A stretch of DNA of 64,000 bases, taken from the NCBI RefSeq assembly GCF_016862575.1, contig NZ_BONF01000008.1, positions 1 to 64,000 on the forward strand. The letters are read 5' to 3'. The notes beneath the pieces were generated by a model. That model did no database searches. It saw only the letters and a program-made list of their open reading frames with translations, and had not been told where the DNA came from. Below, piece by piece: positions 9,611-18,952 of this stretch. The position numbers were made by a program, and so were the translations under genes. Within the stretch, counting starts at the first letter, position 1; each line of letters begins with the position of its first letter. The DNA comes from Catellatospora bangladeshensis. GTDB taxonomy: Bacteria > Actinomycetota > Actinomycetes > Mycobacteriales > Micromonosporaceae.

Positions 9611-12600
9611 TCAGGCTGCGGCGGCGGTGCGGACCAGGGTGCGGATCTGGCGGAGCAGGACCGACAGGGGGGCCAGGTCGGCCTTGGCGCCGTCGAGTTC
9701 CGCGATGGACTTTCGTGCCTGGGCGATGGCGTTGGCGTTGTGCTGCTCCCACTGGACGACGCGTTCCTCGGCGGTGCCCGAGGGGGCGGCGGCCAGGACC
9801 TCGGCGGTGAGGGCGGCCAGGGCGGCGTAGAGGTCGTAGCGGAGGGCCATTCTCGCCAGGGTCTGCCAGCGGTCGTCGCGCGGGAGCATCGAGATCTTGG
9901 TGAGCAGGTCGTCGATGTGGAAGCGCTCGGAGAGCACGAAGTACACGCCGGCCACCTCGTCGAGGTCACGGCCGGTGGCGGCGGCGACCTCGACGACGTC
10001 GAGCAGGCCGAAGCTGTAGAGCGTGCGGGCGCCCCGTTCGGCCAGGTCCTGGGGTGCGCCCAGGCCGGTCAGCTCCGCCTCGTGCTCGGCGATGCCGGCC
10101 CGCTCGGCGCCGACGAACATGTCCTTCATGCGCGGCATCAGGTCGGCCACGCCGGGCTTGAGCTTGGCGATCTCGCCGGGCACGTCCAGCGGGGCGCGCC
10201 GGTTCTGGATGAGCCAGCGCACCGCGCGGTCCATGAGCCGCCGGGCCTTGAGGTAGACGGCGGTCTGGGCGGCGGTCGGCACCACGTTGTCGGTCGCCTC
10301 GACGGCGGCCCACAGCGCGGGCAGGTCGAAGACCTCCCAGACGATCTCGAAGGCGCGCAGCACCTCGGCGGCGGGGGCGCCGGTCTCCTCCACCGCGCGG
10401 TGGATGAAGGTGATGCCGCCCCGGTTGACCGTCTCGTTGACCAGCACCGTGGTGACGATGTCGCGGCGCAGCCGGTGCTCGGCCATCTGCTGGGTCATCC
10501 CGCGCAGCGGCGTCGGGAAGTAGTCGGCCATCGTCTGCGCCGTCCACGCCTCGTCGGGCAGGTCGGACTGGACGATCTCCTCCTCCAGCACGATCTTGAC
10601 GTACGCCATGAGCACCGCGAACTCGGGCGTGGACAGGCCCTCGCCGTTCTCGCCGCGGGCGGCCAGCTCCTCGTCGGTGGGCAGGCCCTCCAGCGCCCGG
10701 TCGAGCTTGCCGGCCCGCTCCAGCTCGGTGATGAGCCGCCGGTGCACGGGCAGCAGCGACAGCGTCTGCGCGCGGGCGTTGCCGAGCGTGGTGGCCTGGC
10801 CGTAGTTGTCCCGCAGCACCAGCTCGGCGACCTCGTCGGTCATGCTGGCCAGCAGCTCGTTGCGGGCCTCGAGGGTGAGGTCCGGGTCCGCCCCGAGCAG
10901 GATCTTGATGTTGACCTCGTGGTCGGAGCAGTCCACCCCGGCCGAGTTGTCGATGAAGTCGGTGAAGATCCGGCCGCCGTGGCCCTGGGCGCCCTTGCGG
11001 GCGTACTCGATGCGCCCGGCCTGGGTGAGACCGAGGTTGCCGCCCTCGCCGACCACACGCGCGCGCAGGTGCGCGCCGTTGACCCGGATGGCGTCGTTGG
11101 CCTTGTCCCCCACCTCGGCGTGCGACTCGGTGGTCGCCTTGACATAGGTGCCGATGCCGCCGTTCCACAGCAGGTCGACCGGGGCCAGCAGGATCGCCTT
11201 CATCAGCTCCGCCGGGCTCATCGCGGTCACCGTGTCGGCCAGCCCGAGGGCGGCGCGCACCTGCGGGGTGATCGGGATGGACTTGGCGGTACGCGGGAAC
11301 ACCCCGCCGCCCTCCGAGATCAGCGACGTGTCGTACTCCGCCCACGAGCTGCGCGGCAGGTCGAACATGCGCCGCCGCTCGGCGTAGGAGGACGCCGCGT
11401 CCGGGTCCGGGTCCAGGAACACGTGCCGGTGGTCGAACGCGGCGACCAGGCGGATGTGCTCGGACAGCAGCATGCCGTTGCCGAACACGTCGCCGGACAT
11501 GTCACCGACGCCGACCACGGTGAAGTCCTGCGTCTGGGTGTCATGGCCCAGGTCGCGGAAGTGCCGCTTGACCGACTCCCACGCGCCGCGCGCCGTGATG
11601 CCCATCTTCTTGTGGTCGTAACCCGCCGAGCCGCCCGAGGCGAACGCGTCACCGAGCCAGAACCCGTACGACGCGGAGATCTCGTTGGCGATGTCGGAGA
11701 ACGTCGCGGTGCCCTTGTCCGCGGCGACCACGAGGTACGGGTCGTCGCCGTCGTGGCGCACCACGTCGGCGGGCGGCACGACCTTGCCCGCGTCGAGGTT
11801 GTCGGTGATGTCGAGCAGCGCCGAGATGAACCGGCGGTAGCAGGCCACGCCCTCGGCCTGGTAGGCGTCCCGGTCGGCCGGGGACGGCGCCTGCTTGAGC
11901 ACGAAGCCGCCCTTGGCGCCGACCGGCACGATCACCGCGTTCTTGACCATCTGTGCCTTGACCAGGCCCAGGATCTCGGTGCGGAAGTCGTCGCGCCGGT
12001 CCGACCAGCGCAGGCCGCCGCGCGCGACGGCGCCGAAGCGCAGGTGCACGCCCTCGAAGCGCGGCGAGTACACGAAGATCTCGAACTTGGGCCGGGGCGC
12101 GGGCAGGTCCGGGATGGCCTGCGGGTCCAGCTTGAACGCGATGTACGACTTGGGCCGCCCGTCGGCTGCCTTCTGGAAGAAGGAGGTGCGCAGCGTCGCC
12201 TGCATCAGGGTCAGGTAGTTGCGCAGGATGCGGTCCTGGTCGAGGCTCGCCACCTGCTCCAGCTGGCGGCCGATCGCCGAGATCAGCTCCTTGGCCTGGC
12301 TGCCGCGCTCGGCGTCGGACAGGTGCAGGCCCGGGTTGAACCGGGTCTCGAACAGCGCCACCAGCATCGCCGCGATCTGCGGGTACGCAGTGAAGGTGGA
12401 CTCCATCGACTCCTGCGAGAAGACGGTGCCCGCCTGGCGCAGGTACTTGGCGTACGCGCGCAGGATGACGACCTGGCGCCAGGTCAGCCCGGCCCGCAGC
12501 ACCAGCTCGTTGAAGCCGTCGACCTCGGCCTCGCTCCGCCACGCGGCGGCGAAGGCGTTCTCCACGTGCGCGCGCACCTCGGCCAGGTCCCGCGCCCCGG

Positions 12601-14644
12601 CGGGCAGCTGCAGGCCGAAGTCGTACACGAACACGGTCGCGTCGGGGCGGCGCACCTCGTACGGCCGCTCGTCGGTGACCCGCACGCCCAGCGAGTGCAG
12701 CACCGGCAGCACCGCCGACAGCAGCATCGGCTCGCCGTGCCGGTACACCTTGAAGCGCACGTCGTTGCCCGGTGTGGTGGCCTCGACCAGGCTGCCCGCG
12801 CCCGCGGTGAACTTGCGCCGGAACAGGTGCATCTCCAGCTGGCCGGGCTCCTCCAGCAGCTCCAGCTTGGCCAGGTCCTGCGCGGCCTCGTAGGGCAGGT
12901 GCCCGTCCTTGTAGGTCTCCGGCAGCGCGTCGACGTAGCGGGAGGCCAGCAGCCGGGCCTGCTCGTCGCCGACCTTGCGCTCCAGCACCAGCCGGAAGTC
13001 GTCGTCCCAGTTGCGGGTGGCGTCGCCCAGCATCTCGGCCAGCGCGTCGACGTCCACGTCGCCGGGCGGGTCGTTGGGGTCGGTGCGCACGATGAAGTGG
13101 ATGCGGGCCAGGTTCGACTCGCTCACCCGGGTGGTGTAGTCGACGCCGACGCCGTTCAGCTCACGCAGCAGGATGTCCTGCATCGCCAGCCGGTGCGCGG
13201 TGGTGAACCGGTCCCGCGGCAGGTAGATCAGGCAGGAGATGAACCGGCCGTAGCCGTCCCGGCGCAGGAACAGCCGCAGCTGGCGGCGGCCCGCCATGCG
13301 CAGTACGCCGGTGACCGCGTGGTAGAGGTCCTCGGTGCTGATCTGGAACAGCTCGTCGCGCGGGTAGGTCTCCAGGATCTCCACGAGGTCCTTGCCGGAG
13401 TGGCTGCGCGCGGACAGGCCGGAGCGCTCCAGCACGCTGTCCACCTTGCGCCGGATCACCGGCAGGTCGCGCACGCTGGTGCGGTATGCCGCCGACGAGA
13501 ACAGGCCCAGGAAGCGGCGCTCACCGTCGACGTTGCCGTCCGCGTCGAACGTCTTGAACCCGATGTAGTCCAGGTAGGCGGAGCGGTGCACGGTGGCCCG
13601 CGAGTTCGCCTTCGTGATGATCAGCAGGCGCTTCTCCAGCGCCTTGTGCTGCGCCTCCGGCGTCATCGAGGCGAGCGCCCGCACCGTGGAGCCGTCGTCG
13701 TCGCGCAGGATGCCGAGGCCCGTGCCGGGCACGGCCCGCATCAGGTCGGTGCCCTCGCCGTCACCGGGCACGTGGACCAGCTCGTACTCGCGATACCCGA
13801 GGAAGGTGAAGTGGTGGTCGGACAGCCACCGCAGCAGCTCCACCGAGTCGGTGATGTCACGGTCCGGCACGGGCAGCTCGGCCCCGGAGATCTCGTCGGC
13901 CAGCGCCAGCGCCTGGGCCCGCATGCGCGGCCAGTCCTCGACCGCCTTGCGTACGTCGCCCAGCACCCGCTCCAGGTCGGCGCGCAGGTGCTCCAGCTCT
14001 CCCTCGTCGCGGATGGCGCCGACCTCGATGCGCATCCAGCTCTCGATCAGGTCGCCGGGGATCGCGTCGTCGGGCTCCACGTCGGCGCAGACCTCGGTCA
14101 GCGTGCCCGCGTCGTCGCGGCGCACCACCATCACCGGGTGTACCAGCAGCTGCACGTCCTTGCGCGCGGACAGCGCCGCCGTGACGGAGTCCACCAGGAA
14201 CGGCATGTCGTCGGTGACCACTTCCACGACGGTGTGGCGCGGTTGCTCCGACTGGGACAGGCGCAGCTTCAGCTCGCCCGGCTTGCGCTGCTGCGCCAGC
14301 TCACGGTGGGCGCGGGCCGCCTCGATCAGGCGGGCGGGGGTGAGGTCGACCAGCTCCTCGTCCGGGGCGAAGCGCCAGTAGCGCTGCACGAGCTGTGCCT
14401 CGGCCAGCCGGTCGTCAGCCAGGCTCGGACCGCCCGTCAGCAGCTCTGTCGGGCTGCCCCCGGCGGCCAGCGCGACCGCGGCCGCGATCAGGCGCTCGCC
14501 GTTGGGCAGCGGCTCGTCGAGCTCGCTGTCGTCGAGGTCGTCCGGCCGCGAGTGCGGCCGCCCCTCGACCCGGATGGTGTCACCGCTCGCCCCGGCTTCG
14601 ACATCAGCGGAGGCACCGCCGTCGACTCGGCCGCCAGACTCCAT
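9611..14644 (-). CDS. gdh: NAD-specific glutamate dehydrogenase, large (180-kDa) class
   Basis: A 1677-residue protein of the large bacterial GDH family (as mycobacterial Rv2476c and Streptomyces GDH-180), converting glutamate to 2-oxoglutarate and ammonia with NAD. A long N-terminal region with ACT-like segments (PFLVDSVTAAL near residue 100) precedes the central catalytic domain (about 840-1250). That domain contains RGGLRWSDR, KNAVIVPVGAKGGF and the Rossmann region GVGDMSGDVFGNG. A long helical C-terminal part follows. ATG at 14644 is chosen because GGGGAG lies 9 nt upstream, and residues before it lack family character. It is divergent from the penicillin-binding protein gene. In mycobacteria this enzyme is controlled by the GarA FHA protein; no such gene is present here. 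Confidence 0.95.
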   Translation of the reverse strand: MESGGRVDGGASADVEAGASGDTIRVEGRPHSRPDDLDDSELDEPLPNGERLIAAAVALAAGGSPTELLTGGPSLADDRLAEAQLVQRYWRFAPDEELVDLTPARLIEAARAHRELAQQRKPGELKLRLSQSEQPRHTVVEVVTDDMPFLVDSVTAALSARKDVQLLVHPVMVVRRDDAGTLTEVCADVEPDDAIPGDLIESWMRIEVGAIRDEGELEHLRADLERVLGDVRKAVEDWPRMRAQALALADEISGAELPVPDRDITDSVELLRWLSDHHFTFLGYREYELVHVPGDGEGTDLMRAVPGTGLGILRDDDGSTVRALASMTPEAQHKALEKRLLIITKANSRATVHRSAYLDYIGFKTFDADGNVDGERRFLGLFSSAAYRTSVRDLPVIRRKVDSVLERSGLSARSHSGKDLVEILETYPRDELFQISTEDLYHAVTGVLRMAGRRQLRLFLRRDGYGRFISCLIYLPRDRFTTAHRLAMQDILLRELNGVGVDYTTRVSESNLARIHFIVRTDPNDPPGDVDVDALAEMLGDATRNWDDDFRLVLERKVGDEQARLLASRYVDALPETYKDGHLPYEAAQDLAKLELLEEPGQLEMHLFRRKFTAGAGSLVEATTPGNDVRFKVYRHGEPMLLSAVLPVLHSLGVRVTDERPYEVRRPDATVFVYDFGLQLPAGARDLAEVRAHVENAFAAAWRSEAEVDGFNELVLRAGLTWRQVVILRAYAKYLRQAGTVFSQESMESTFTAYPQIAAMLVALFETRFNPGLHLSDAERGSQAKELISAIGRQLEQVASLDQDRILRNYLTLMQATLRTSFFQKAADGRPKSYIAFKLDPQAIPDLPAPRPKFEIFVYSPRFEGVHLRFGAVARGGLRWSDRRDDFRTEILGLVKAQMVKNAVIVPVGAKGGFVLKQAPSPADRDAYQAEGVACYRRFISALLDITDNLDAGKVVPPADVVRHDGDDPYLVVAADKGTATFSDIANEISASYGFWLGDAFASGGSAGYDHKKMGITARGAWESVKRHFRDLGHDTQTQDFTVVGVGDMSGDVFGNGMLLSEHIRLVAAFDHRHVFLDPDPDAASSYAERRRMFDLPRSSWAEYDTSLISEGGGVFPRTAKSIPITPQVRAALGLADTVTAMSPAELMKAILLAPVDLLWNGGIGTYVKATTESHAEVGDKANDAIRVNGAHLRARVVGEGGNLGLTQAGRIEYARKGAQGHGGRIFTDFIDNSAGVDCSDHEVNIKILLGADPDLTLEARNELLASMTDEVAELVLRDNYGQATTLGNARAQTLSLLPVHRRLITELERAGKLDRALEGLPTDEELAARGENGEGLSTPEFAVLMAYVKIVLEEEIVQSDLPDEAWTAQTMADYFPTPLRGMTQQMAEHRLRRDIVTTVLVNETVNRGGITFIHRAVEETGAPAAEVLRAFEIVWEVFDLPALWAAVEATDNVVPTAAQTAVYLKARRLMDRAVRWLIQNRRAPLDVPGEIAKLKPGVADLMPRMKDMFVGAERAGIAEHEAELTGLGAPQDLAERGARTLYSFGLLDVVEVAAATGRDLDEVAGVYFVLSERFHIDDLLTKISMLPRDDRWQTLARMALRYDLYAALAALTAEVLAAAPSGTAEERVVQWEQHNANAIAQARKSIAELDGAKADLAPLSVLLRQIRTLVRTAAAA

Positions 14645-14845
14645 GAGAAAGCACTCCCCTTCGCCCACCACGCTGTGGGTCGTTGGTGGGACGGGCCGTT
14701 GCAGGGGCCGTCCCGTCGTCAACCCCAGCCTAGCCAGCACCCGCGGCCAGGCACGCGTTCGGGGGCCACTGACACCGCGCCGGGCAGTCCGCTGTCGGAC
14801 AGCACGGGTTCCCACGGGCAGGGCTCCTTACGGCACAATGCCCGC

Positions 14846-16759
14846 ATGGCTCTGCGCGCGAACGTACGCCGTCCCAAGATTGTCCTCTCCCTGGTGGCAG
14901 CCTCGTTGCTGTTCCCGGCACTTGCCGCCTGTTCGAAGGACGACGGCCCAGAGCCGATGCTCGACGCCTTCCTGGCCGGCTGGAAGTCGGGCTCCTTCGC
15001 GAACGTGAGCTTCGTACGCGCCTCCGGCGAGCGGGTCGACGCCGCCGCCGTGGCCACCGAGCTGAAGGCGCTGGAGGGCCAGTTCAAGGACAAGCCCCCG
15101 GCGCTGGCCAAGCAGACCCCGCGGGTGGAGGACGCCCTGGCCTTCGCCGACGTCGCCGTGTCGCAGCCGGTCACCGACAAGGTCACCTGGAACTACACGA
15201 CCAGCGTCCGGATGACCAAGGGCAAGGACGGCTGGCAGGTCATCTGGGAGCCGGCCGTGGTGCACCCGAAGCTGACCAAGGGCGACGAGCTGGAGGTCCG
15301 CCGGAAGTCGGCGAGCCGAGCCGGGGTGCTAGACGGCAAGGGCGACGAGATCGTCAAGCCGCGGCCGGTGACCGTCATCGGCGTGCAGCCCCGCGACGTC
15401 ACCGACCTGGACAAGCTGGTCGCGGACCTGGCCGCGCTCTTCAAGACCGCCAAGATCGATGCTGGCACGAGCGACCTCGCGGCCCGGGTCAAGGCCGCCA
15501 AGCCGGAAGCCTTCGTCGAGATCATCACGCTGCGCCAGGAGGCGTTCTCGCCGATCGAGGCCGATTTCAGGGCCCTGCCCGGCACGGTGACCCGCGACGA
15601 GCAGTGGCTGCTCGCGCCGAGCCGCACCTTCGCCCGCGCGGTGCTGGGCACGGTCGGCCCGGTCACCAAGGAGATCATGGACAGCAAGCCCGGCGCGTAC
15701 GCCGTCGGCGACCAGGCCGGTCTCGGCGGCCTCCAGCGCGCCTACGACGACCGGCTGCGCGGCGCTCCGGGGCTCAGCGTCGTGTCGACCCGTAAGGCGT
15801 CCGACGGCACGCGCCAGGACACCCCGCTCTACACCATCGAGGCCAAGGCCGGCGAGGCGCTCAAGACCACGCTTGACCCGGCCGTGCAGCTCGCCGCGGA
15901 GAAGGCGCTCGGCTCGGTCAAGCAGCGCAGCGCCATGGTCGCCATCCGGATCAGCGACGGCGCGCTGCTCGCCGTCGCCAACAGCGGCGACGACAACCTG
16001 GCCTTCACCGCGCAGGTCCCGCCGGGCTCCACGTTCAAGACCGTCTCGGCGTACGGGCTGCTCGACGCGGGCAAGGTGACCGCCAACCAGGTCGTGCCGT
16101 GCCCGAAGTTCTTCACCGTGGACGGCCGCCAGTTCAAGAACTCGAACTTCATGGAGCTGGGCAGCGTCCCGTTCCACACCGACTTCGCCAAGTCGTGCAA
16201 CACCGCGTTCGCCTCGCTGGCCCCGCAGCTCGGCCCCGAGGGGCTGGCCGCCGCGGGCAGCGCGCTGGGCCTCGGCCAGGCCTGGGACCTCGGCTACCCC
16301 GCCTTCAGCGGCCGGGTGTCGGCGGGCGGCAGCCCCACCGAGCTGGCCGCGGCCGTCTTCGGCCAGGGCCAGACCATCGTCAGCCCCGTCGCCATGGCCG
16401 GCGTCGCCGCCGCCGTCGCCCGCGGCCAGTGGAAGCAGCCCGTGCTGCTGCTCGACCCCGCCCCCGCCAAGCCCGCCGCCGACGGCCCCGCCCTGAAGCA
16501 GACCACCCTCGACCCACTGCGCGCCATGATGCGCGAGGTCGTCACCGTGGGCACCGCCACCGCCCTCAAGGACGTCCCCGGCGGCCCCGTCTCCGGCAAG
16601 ACCGGGACCGCCGAGTACGACGACAACCCCGCGCACACCCACGCCTGGTTCATCGGCTGGCAGGGCGACATCGCCGTCGCCGTCTTCGTCGAGAACGGCG
16701 TCAAGCCCAGCGAAACCGCAGTCCCCGTAACCGAGAAGTTCCTCCGCGCAATCCGCTGA
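14846..16759 (+). CDS. Lipoprotein penicillin-binding protein with NTF2-like N-domain
   Basis: A 637-residue cell-wall transpeptidase. The signal peptide ends in the lipobox LAAC, giving a lipid-anchored protein. An NTF2-like MecA-N domain (about 38-150) and a PBP dimerisation region precede the transpeptidase domain. All three active-site motifs are present: STFK (Ser395-Lys398), SCN (Ser450-Asn452) and KTG (585-587). It cross-links peptidoglycan outside the membrane. The N-domain resembles MecA/PBP2a, but this architecture is ordinary in Actinobacteria and does not by itself mean beta-lactam resistance. The start at ATG 14846 has only a weak ribosome site and is supported by the signal peptide. 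Confidence 0.92.
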   Translation: MALRANVRRPKIVLSLVAASLLFPALAACSKDDGPEPMLDAFLAGWKSGSFANVSFVRASGERVDAAAVATELKALEGQFKDKPPALAKQTPRVEDALAFADVAVSQPVTDKVTWNYTTSVRMTKGKDGWQVIWEPAVVHPKLTKGDELEVRRKSASRAGVLDGKGDEIVKPRPVTVIGVQPRDVTDLDKLVADLAALFKTAKIDAGTSDLAARVKAAKPEAFVEIITLRQEAFSPIEADFRALPGTVTRDEQWLLAPSRTFARAVLGTVGPVTKEIMDSKPGAYAVGDQAGLGGLQRAYDDRLRGAPGLSVVSTRKASDGTRQDTPLYTIEAKAGEALKTTLDPAVQLAAEKALGSVKQRSAMVAIRISDGALLAVANSGDDNLAFTAQVPPGSTFKTVSAYGLLDAGKVTANQVVPCPKFFTVDGRQFKNSNFMELGSVPFHTDFAKSCNTAFASLAPQLGPEGLAAAGSALGLGQAWDLGYPAFSGRVSAGGSPTELAAAVFGQGQTIVSPVAMAGVAAAVARGQWKQPVLLLDPAPAKPAADGPALKQTTLDPLRAMMREVVTVGTATALKDVPGGPVSGKTGTAEYDDNPAHTHAWFIGWQGDIAVAVFVENGVKPSETAVPVTEKFLRAIR

Positions 16760-16784
16760 CCCCGCCCCCGCCCTCTCCTGCGGC

Positions 16785-16860
16785 GATCTTGCACGAACTG
16801 TGGGTACGACACGCTCATTCCGGGCGTAAGGTCAACCGTTCGTGCAAGATCGATTGGATC
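16785..16860. repeat. Intergenic inverted repeat, family 1 copy C
   Basis: Arms at 16785-16801 (GATCTTGCACGAACTGT) and 16835-16851 pair with one mismatch. The G-to-A change at arm position 9 is matched by a C-to-T change in the other arm, a compensatory pair. The polar centre is reversed relative to copies A, B, E and G, and the GATC-N5-GATC hairpin accordingly lies on the right (16848-16860). It follows the penicillin-binding protein stop codon by 25 nt. Confidence 0.9.
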
Positions 16861-16906
16861 TTCGGCGGTCAGCGGGGCGCGGGCGGAGCCGATACGGTGT
16901 GGCGCC

Positions 16907-17878
16907 ATGTGGCCGTTCCGCAAGAAGACCGTCGCCGTGCCCGAAGACGACCAGCCTGAGATCGTGTTCGACCCCTTCCTCGGCGACGCCGGAGCGCAGC
17001 GGCTGAGCGGGCTGCTCGGCGAGCGCGACTGGCCGGCCGCCCGCGCGATCATCGACAACGCCGACCCGGCGGCGTACGGGTTCTACGTCGGTATCGCCTC
17101 CTCCAAGCAGGGCCTGCAGGAGTGGATCGACGACGCGATCCGCACCGACCCCGATCCGGTCCTGCCGCTGCTGGTGAAGGGTCTCAAGGCGATCAGCTGG
17201 GCCTGGGAGGCGCGGGGCAGCGGCTACGCGAACACGGTCTCGGAGGAGGCCTGGAAGGTGACCCGCCAGCGGCTCACGCTGGCCGAGAACTGCCTCGACG
17301 AGGTCGTCGACCGCGACCCGAAGAACGTCGAGGCGCTCGCCGGCCTGCTCACCCTGGCCAACGCCCGCTCCAAGGGCCTGGACGAACTCACCCGCCGGTA
17401 CGAGGCCGTGCTCGCGGTCGACCCGGTCCACACCGACGCCCACCGGGCGATGCTGCAGGCGCTGTGCCGCAAGTGGCACGGCAGCTCGGAGCTGATGTTC
17501 GCGTTCGCCCGGGAGAAGGCCGCCGCCCACCCCGGCACCGCCCTGCCCGGCCTGGTCGCCGCCGCCTACCTGGAGGAGTGGCTCGACCGGGATCGCGACT
17601 ACGACTACCTGGAGGGTCCCGGCATCGGCGACGAGATCGCCGCGGCCGCCCACGCCTCGATCCTCCACCCGGACTTCCGCCCCGGCCCCGAGACTCCGCG
17701 GCTCTGGAACACGTTCGCCATGGCACTGTCCATGTCCGACCGCCTCACCGAGGCGGAGTACTGCTTCACCCGCATCGGCGACACCCTCGTCACCCGCCAC
17801 CCCTGGAACTACATGGGCAAGCCCGGCCCCAAGTACCAGAAATGGCGCTCCTGGACCCAGGCCACCCTCGCCCCCTGA
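16907..17878 (+). CDS. Conserved hypothetical protein, helical repeat (TPR-like)
   Basis: A 323-residue soluble protein without signal or membrane segments. It is almost all helix, with TPR-like repeats: WKVTRQRLTLAENCLDEVVDRDP, NVEALAGLLTLANARSKGLDEL and RYEAVLAVDPVHTDAHRAMLQALC. The region around residues 60-95 (YGFYVGIASSKQGLQEWID) precedes the repeats. The C-terminal tail ends with HPWNYMGKPGPKYQKWRSWTQ. I do not recognise a named function; it may be a scaffold. It is flanked by family-1 repeats on both sides and seems to be monocistronic. Confidence 0.75.
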   Translation: MWPFRKKTVAVPEDDQPEIVFDPFLGDAGAQRLSGLLGERDWPAARAIIDNADPAAYGFYVGIASSKQGLQEWIDDAIRTDPDPVLPLLVKGLKAISWAWEARGSGYANTVSEEAWKVTRQRLTLAENCLDEVVDRDPKNVEALAGLLTLANARSKGLDELTRRYEAVLAVDPVHTDAHRAMLQALCRKWHGSSELMFAFAREKAAAHPGTALPGLVAAAYLEEWLDRDRDYDYLEGPGIGDEIAAAAHASILHPDFRPGPETPRLWNTFAMALSMSDRLTEAEYCFTRIGDTLVTRHPWNYMGKPGPKYQKWRSWTQATLAP

Positions 17879-17896
17879 CCCCCCCCGCCCCGTGCC

Positions 17897-17972
17897 GATC
17901 TTGCGTGAACTGTGGGTACGACACGCCCCTTCCGGGCGAAGTCATCACAGTTCGCGCAAGATCAACACGATC
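17897..17972. repeat. Intergenic inverted repeat, family 1 copy D
   Basis: Arms at 17897-17913 and 17947-17963 pair except for one T-G, which is a wobble pair in the plus-strand RNA. The right arm continues into a 9-bp hairpin (CGCAAGATC-aacac-GATCTTGCG). It lies between convergent genes, 18 nt after the plus-strand stop codon. Confidence 0.9.
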
Positions 17973-18019
17973 TTGCGGGCGGACAGCCGTTCATCGGGTG
18001 GGCCGGGCACCCGGGGCGG

Positions 18020-18418
18020 TCAGGCGGTGGCGGGATCCCGGCGGCGCAGCCAGACCAGGCCCAGCACGGGCAGCACGAGCGGCAGGTAGCCGTACCCCTC
18101 GCCGAAGCCGGACCAGACGGTGGCGTCGGGGAAGTCCTGCGGCTGGAGCACGCTGAGCGTGCCGACCGCGAGCACCCCGATGAGCTCGACGGTGAAGCAG
18201 ACCTGAGCCAGCCGGCGCCCACCGGCGTCACCGCGCACCAGCCCGACGGTCGCCACGATGTAGAGCACCGCCGCCAGCGCGCTGAGCAGGTAGGAAACCG
18301 GCGCCTCACCGAACTTGAGCACGATCTGCACGGCCGCCCGGCAGGTCGCCGCGACCGCGAACAGCCCGTACACGAAGACCAGCACCCGGCCCAGCCCCGT
18401 GTTGACCGGCCTAGCCAC
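18020..18418 (-). CDS. Small integral membrane protein (four helices)
   Basis: A 132-residue protein with hydrophobic helices near residues 10-30, 42-62, 72-92 and 108-126, and a WLRRRD positive tail. It looks like a conserved actinobacterial membrane protein without known function. GTG at 18418 overlaps the end of the upstream gene by 8 nt, so the two are probably translated together and may form a complex. Confidence 0.7.
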   Translation of the reverse strand: MARPVNTGLGRVLVFVYGLFAVAATCRAAVQIVLKFGEAPVSYLLSALAAVLYIVATVGLVRGDAGGRRLAQVCFTVELIGVLAVGTLSVLQPQDFPDATVWSGFGEGYGYLPLVLPVLGLVWLRRRDPATA

Positions 18419-18767
18419 CGAACACCTGCCCGATCCGCAGCACCAGCACCGGCACGATGAGCGCGGCCACCCCGACGATCAGGCTCCCGAACCGCGTCGG
18501 CTCCATCCGTCCCACGATCCACGCGCCCGCGGGCAGCAGCAGCATCGTCAGCGCATACCCGAGAAAGGTTGTGATCTCCACCGGCGTGTGACCGCCGATC
18601 CAGCTCACGATCGCCGCCCCGACCAGCACCACGGCCGCGACGCTGACCACGACCGTCCCGACGAACTGCACCCGGTCCGGCGCCCGGTTACGCGCCGCGG
18701 CGAGCAGCGCGAGAGCGGCCAGCAGCAGAGCGACGATCGTCGTCACGGTGGACAGCACAGCAGGCAT
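18411..18767 (-). CDS. Small integral membrane protein (four helices)
   Basis: A 118-residue hydrophobic protein with helices near residues 3-20, 33-52, 62-80 and 92-112. ATG at 18767 is chosen because the protein then begins directly with its first membrane segment; an upstream extension would add an arginine/glycine-rich leader without family character. It is the first gene of a two-gene unit with the 18020-18418 protein. Function unknown. Confidence 0.65.
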   Translation of the reverse strand: MPAVLSTVTTIVALLLAALALLAAARNRAPDRVQFVGTVVVSVAAVVLVGAAIVSWIGGHTPVEITTFLGYALTMLLLPAGAWIVGRMEPTRFGSLIVGVAALIVPVLVLRIGQVFGG

Positions 18768-18870
18768 GCGCGCAACCCTAACGCTGCCCCAACCAGCGCT
18801 CGCGCACCCCTCCACCCCTCGTTGCCCCCGCCACTGCCACACCCACCCCACCGGCGCACCCAGACCCGTC

Positions 18871-18925
18871 GATCATGAAGTTAGGGCAGCGACACGCCGT
18901 CGAACACGCCCCTAAGTTCATGATC
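18871..18925. repeat. Intergenic inverted repeat, family 2 copy 1 (55 bp)
   Basis: Starts GATCATGAAGTTAGGG and ends TAAGTTCATGATC, so the ends are near-complementary and GATC-bounded. The centre GCGACACGCC echoes the family-1 centre. A second copy of the same 55-bp length lies at 28028-28082 with only a few substitutions. It sits 27 nt from the stop codon of the arginase-fold gene. Confidence 0.88.
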
Positions 18926-18952
18926 AACGCAGCAGGGGCACCGGGCCGCGGG

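Noticed and set aside
9740-16759. A stop-free frame of over 2300 codons on the plus strand, largely antisense to glutamate dehydrogenase
   Set aside because: Only the last 637 codons (from 14846) encode a protein with recognisable domains. The rest is His/Val/Gly/Arg-rich, as expected for a shadow frame in very GC-rich coding sequence.
14846-16759. A methicillin-resistance type PBP2a gene
   Set aside because: The MecA-N domain is common in actinobacterial penicillin-binding proteins, and the lipobox and chromosomal context argue for a housekeeping role.
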